In this document: one piece after another, positions 59,788 through 64,000 of the stretch
How the letters are laid out: every line of letters begins with the position of its first letter
How positions within the stretch are numbered: the first letter of the stretch is position 1
Assembly: GCA_010279815.1 (NCBI GenBank)
Contig: QEOQ01000658.1
Location: 1,126,131 to 1,190,130, forward strand
Source: Brachionus plicatilis
Lineage: Eukaryota > Rotifera > Eurotatoria > Ploima > Brachionidae
Reading direction: 5' to 3'
Length of the DNA stretch: 64,000 bases
Notes under the pieces: model-generated
Seen by the model: the letters and a program-made list of their open reading frames with translations, nothing else
What the model was told of the DNA's origin: nothing
The model's database searches: none
Position numbers and translations under genes: made by a program

Positions 59788-61261
59788 TTAAGTTGAATAA
59801 GGTTTTGTTCTAATTTTAATATTGCATGGGTTTTGTCCATCAAATGATTCAAACGAATCTAAAAATATTAAAATTTGAAATCATAAATAGATCTTTTTAA
59901 GCTAATAATCTACCTATAATGGTTATTCCTTCGCATGAATCTATATAATAAATATATTTAGTAAAAGGCTTCATAGGAGACTTGATCACCAAAAGCTTAA
60001 ATAAATTAAAGTGAGTAAAAATTGTAAAAAAATATTAAAAGATTTACTTCTCTCTTTGTGTCATCAACGAATTGTAATACTAGTCTAATGTTTACAAAAT
60101 GAGACCATGAAAAACCTAATGCAGGAACTACAGAACAATCCTCTATAATTGCAGCTTTAATTTCAAAAAATGTTAAAATCATATTATTTTTGACTTTTTT
60201 TTACGTTTTGAGTTGTTTTCATTATTTCCTAGAGGTTTATTTGAAACAGAAATAATTTGATTTGAAAGAACCACCTTGGGAAAATTTAGGAAAATTTCAA
60301 TTCAACATAAGTTTTAAATCTTGAAAAAATTCTTACAGACACTTCCAAATATTCTGCCATAGCTTTTAATTTGGATGAGCATTTTGATAAAAATAATGAT
60401 CTTTCATGCAAAATTGATGAGTCGCTACCGCTATATTCTCTTCTTACTATAGAAGCCAGTGAATCGATAATTAATAGACTAGAATTTCTAGTTATTATTT
60501 CGCATTCAATAAATCTAAGGCTTTTGAAAAATTCAGATCGCTTTAGTGCCGATGCTCACAACTTACATTTCTTCGAATTCTGATATTGTAAATTTTTTAA
60601 AAACAAAAATATTTTTAGTCATTTTTATCAAATCTTCTTCGGATTTTTCTTTGGTTAAAAGTTTTTCACTTGCAATTTCCAAAAATCTAAAAAATTTTAA
60701 AAGTTGAAATTTTCTAAATAAGAAATTGGTTAACCTTTTAGAGCTAAAATTATTCTCTGTATCGATGTAGATAGTGCTCGATTCAGGATAAATTAAACTA
60801 TTCGTAATACATAACTGAGTTAAAAATTGGGTTTTTCCTACTCCTGGGGGTCCGCATACTTCGCTTAAGAGACCTCTTCTCAAGATTCCGATTTCACAAA
60901 TTAATTTATCAAAATTGTCGTTTGGCAATTTTTCTTCAACGGGATTTTTTTTAATCAAATCTAGAGCCTTTAAAAATTATATTTAAAAAAATTTTGTTTA
61001 CACAAAAATACATTGGTAGGATCAAACGCCAGATTTTCGAAGCATGTATCAAAAATTAATTGAACTTTTTGCAATGGAATACTCAAAAGCTTAACTAATT
61101 CCATGGGAGCTTTTGTGATTAAATCCTAATATTTAAATAATTATTTTCATTAGATTTAATTCAATTTTGTTAAACACTTGAATTTTGTATATTGAATGAT
61201 GATGTAACTTGTCCAATATATTTCTAGGAATTTTTAAGCTTGACAAAGGTTTGGAACTCAT
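59788..61261 (-). CDS. RAD51B: DNA repair protein RAD51B (RAD51 paralogue)
   Basis: RecA-fold ATPase of homologous recombination; in animals it works in the BCDX2 paralogue complex that helps RAD51 load. Nine phased exons, 61178-61261, 61012-61125, 60735-60967, 60567-60686, 60337-60520, 60205-60274, 60048-60154, 59914-59995 and 59788-59858, give 354 aa (human isoforms about 350-384). A short helical N-terminal domain is followed by Walker A GPPGVGKT at 105-112, IYIDTENNFSSKR, Walker B LLIIDS at 199-204 with SLASIVRREY after it, VVLSNQIISV, and ALGFSWSHFVNIRLVLQF then LLVIKSPMKPF. The WSH..N.RL.LQ and IAKSP-like block single out RAD51B among the paralogues. One intron (60521-60566) is only 46 bp. 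The gene lies directly downstream of the third TRPM gene on the same strand. Confidence 0.93.
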
Positions 61262-61943
61262 CTTTCTTAAATTAAGACAAGTAATTTTGAAAATTTATTT
61301 TAAAGTTCTTATCAAGTTAAAATTAGCCTAATTAGAAGCTAAGGATAATAAATAAGTTAAAAACTTTTTTTAAAATAAAAACATGTATTTAAATTAATAT
61401 TATTTAAAATAAAATAATGATTTAATTTGATGCAAGCAAAAATGATTTTAAAAATACAGAATAATTCAAATAAATTGATAGTATTTGAGATATTAAGGTT
61501 TGATAAATTGTTCTCAAGAAAAAATGAATTCTCAATTTTATTTCTAATTGTCTAAATATCATTCTTCAAATAAGGGGGATCCTAAAATCCAAATCGGACT
61601 CAATATTAGTAAATTTTAAAGCTAAAAAATATCTAAGACAATTAGAAAAAAAATTTATTTTTGTATTTTTAACTTTAATCACTATACCCGATAAATGCCT
61701 AGAAATTAAAATTTTTGATTTTATCCTTAAGTTTACAATTAGATTAGCATTTTTTTAAGTCTTAAAGCATAAATATTTTGGCACCGGAATACAAAAATTA
61801 GTAAACAATAAATATAATAATTTGGTATTGCATTAAACAATTGACAAGTGCCTGAAAGAAAATCTAATCAAAACTCAAAAATTTAATTAACAAAATTAAA
61901 AAAGAATAAAAATAGCTTAAAATTTCAAATATTTTAGATTTAA
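61262..61943. other. Intergenic between RAD51B and third TRPM gene
   Basis: About 680 bp of AT-rich DNA between two minus-strand genes: RAD51B promoter plus TRPM 3' UTR. No further feature recognised. Confidence 0.55.
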
Positions 61944-63423
61944 TCAATCTTTGAGATTATTTTCTTCTTCACGTTCGCTTTCATTTGAACAAAGCACATT
62001 TGCTTGAGATTGGGCATAGAAAATTTGGCTCGAATTTCGGTCAAGAATGCTCAATGGAATGGAATTTTGTTTAAAGTTTGTCTTTTTGAATGGCTTTTGC
62101 ATGCTGCTAAAATATTTGTTATTTTTAAAACTTGGTAGCTTTCCAGTCTCATCTTCTTCATTTACAACTAGTTTAGAATTTTTAGCACAATTTATTGTGT
62201 CTTCTTCTTCGATGTCTGAACCAGTATTAAAAGTTATAAACGGAGGCTTTTTATTATTAGTAGGACTAGGTATTTTTTCAGGTGACTTGTCACCTTCTAA
62301 ATTAAAAATCGGAGAGTGTCTATCGTCGTCTCTGGATTTTTGTGAACCTGACTCGTCGGTTTTTACAATTTGATTAAGCATTTGGCTGATTATAACATGT
62401 TGACTTTCTTCTGCCAGCCTCAGAATCTCAGACTCCTGCCTAGCTACAGCACTACGGGCAGTATCATTCGAACAATAATCATTCAAATTTGCCATTTTGG
62501 CATGGTTAAATTTGTTTGCCGATTCATTTAGTTTCAAAACTCCAGATTTATTCAGAATTGAAGGTGATGGAGGTCTATCAATATTACTGGTATCTATGCA
62601 GTCAGTAATAGATGTATATTCAGCTAGAGGCGGTTTTATGACTGGGTGGAGGTAAACAAACGGGTGAAGTGTATATTGGTCAAGACCAGTCTGAATTTCG
62701 CAAGAATTTTGTTCATGTTGACCATCTGGCTTAGATGTGTAAATGCTTTTCAAAATTTTGCCTGGCTCATCGTCATCGGAAGTATCGGAGTCACTTTCTT
62801 TTGTAGTGTCTCCTAAATTATCAGCCCTATTAACTGAATCTAATGAGGATTCTGAAAGATTTTTACTTTTTTTAAGGCCTGATTGTTTCTTCAAATATTC
62901 TTCTTCTAGACTTGATTTTAGATCGACTTGAGCTTTGTTTGCCTCAGTAAATTCTGAGCTTTTGGCATCGGAATGGCACGACTCACTGAATTTTTTGCGC
63001 CCCTCTTCGGCATTAATTATTTCTTCCAATTCGCTTTTTTTCTCAATGGAATTATTTTTATTTTTTAGTCCATTTTCTATGTTCGATATACTTTTCATGT
63101 ATTTTGTACTGTTCACGGGCGAACGAGACATTCTAGCTGGAACGGAACTGATAGGATGTAGATGGGAACAATCGAATGACTCACATACGGTAATATTTCG
63201 GCGCCTGCTTCTGTTTAACAAACTGTATTGACTTGTATTGAGAAGATCGTGTTGTTCGGAATTTTTTGAGCTCAAAGAATTAGCTATTACATTGATCTTT
63301 TCCATTGTTTCATAAGCAAATTCCTCTAGTTTTTGCAGTCGCAGTTCAACTTTATATAATGAGAGCTTGGTCATATTTTCCTTGAAAAATATATCATCGA
63401 TTCGAGCACTTATGCTCTCAACT
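61944..63423 (-). CDS. TRPM: TRPM-family channel C, last exon only (C-terminal tail)
   Basis: Single 1480-bp terminal exon with acceptor TTTTTCAAG at 63424 and stop at 61944; 492 residues, entering in phase 2 (only one base completes the first codon). It opens with RVESISARIDD..VELRLQKLEEFAYETMEKI, matching the coiled coil that follows the TRP region in TRPM channels (RVE.. RL.. LE motif). Later it carries AEYTSITDCIDT, a motif I recall from the long C-terminal tails of vertebrate TRPM1/TRPM3. The rest is Ser/Asp/Glu-rich, unstructured and with no kinase domain. The channel-forming exons lie beyond the right edge. Unlike the tandem pair, this gene has the long tail, so it may be the orthologue of vertebrate TRPM1/3. 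Confidence 0.82.
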
Positions 63424-64000
63424 CTTGAAAAATAAAACAAAATTTAAATTAAAAAGTTAGAAAATTGAAAAATTAATTTTCAAAATAAATCTTTAATTTA
63501 TTAACTAAAAAACACATGATTTTCTTTTAAGTCAAGTGAATGAAATCTACAAATTAGATGTAATTTCAATTAACCACCAAAGTACTGTAAGAGATTTTTC
63601 TTGGTCATTTTAAAATGTATCTAATTAATTGAAAAATTAAAAAAAACTGATAATATTAAGAAACTAGTGATGTTATTTGAACAATTTCTATTCGGATAAA
63701 TCAGATTCGAAGAATTATTTTATTTAAACCAAAAATTCGAATTTTTAAATATCTTAATTAAAAACTAAAATTTTTTTTTAAATTAAGTTAATTATTCAAA
63801 TAAAATATGATCCAAATTTAAAAGACAAATTATTTTTTGATTTGAAAACAAAAATCAGTTAAAAAAGAAATCAAGTTTGCAATTTGGCTAAAAATTTGAC
63901 CAAATGCACAAAAAATTTTGTAATTTGAAAAAGTGATTTATTATTTGTTTAATTTAAAGTTAAATTCTTGAATATAATTAAAAAAATACTAAATGATGGA
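63424..64000. other. Intron of TRPM gene C, running off the window
   Basis: AT-rich sequence upstream (minus strand) of the terminal exon. No coding segment resembling the TRPM coiled coil or TRP helix was found in these 577 bp, so the previous exon lies outside the window. Confidence 0.6.

Overview
This is an AT-rich (roughly 75-80% A+T) eukaryotic window. Its protein-coding genes are split by many short introns of about 45-75 bp (GT..AG), with a few multi-kilobase introns packed with small repeats. The gene content (DOT1L, BTAF1, RNF185, DNAJC30, RAD51B, TRPM channels, and a SUEL-lectin/CUB membrane protein) is that of an invertebrate animal. Base composition and compact introns fit a monogonont rotifer such as Brachionus best; that assignment is an inference from composition and gene style. 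No CRISPR, operon, tRNA or rRNA was recognised.

Layout. 1-147: minisatellite built on AACCGGTT. 574-12720 (-): complete DOT1L, 11 exons, 989 aa, with three introns of 2.4-3.8 kb carrying foldback and inverted-repeat elements. 15103-20830 (-): complete BTAF1/Mot1, only one intron, visibly more GC-rich than everything around it. 23108-24176: degraded pogo/Tigger transposon. 24552-25232 (-): DNAJC30-like. 25609-26261 (-): RNF185. 26555-30328 (+): unknown 211-aa protein with a SUMO-interaction-like motif; its first intron holds a 1.02-kb TIR element made of inverted GC-rich 22-bp satellites. 30605-31575: microsatellite, long hairpin repeat, LINE remnant. 32145-38250 (-): 27-exon, 1585-aa type I membrane protein with six alternating SUEL-lectin and CUB domains plus one fibronectin type II domain. 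40263-40745: second LINE remnant. 42165-50632 and 51595-58164 (+): a tandem pair of TRPM-family channel genes. 58608-59395: third LINE remnant. 59788-61261 (-): RAD51B. 61944-63423 (-): the last exon of a third, long-tailed TRPM gene running off the right edge.

Together the genes are mostly unrelated housekeeping and chromatin/DNA-repair functions (DOT1L, BTAF1, RNF185, DNAJC30, RAD51B), plus two lineage-elaborated membrane or extracellular systems: the SUEL/CUB receptor-like protein and the three-member TRPM cluster. Exon joins were worked out by hand from splice signals, reading-frame phase and, for known families, remembered family sequence. For the multi-exon genes the joined lengths all come out as whole codons with an in-frame stop, but no transcript evidence was available.
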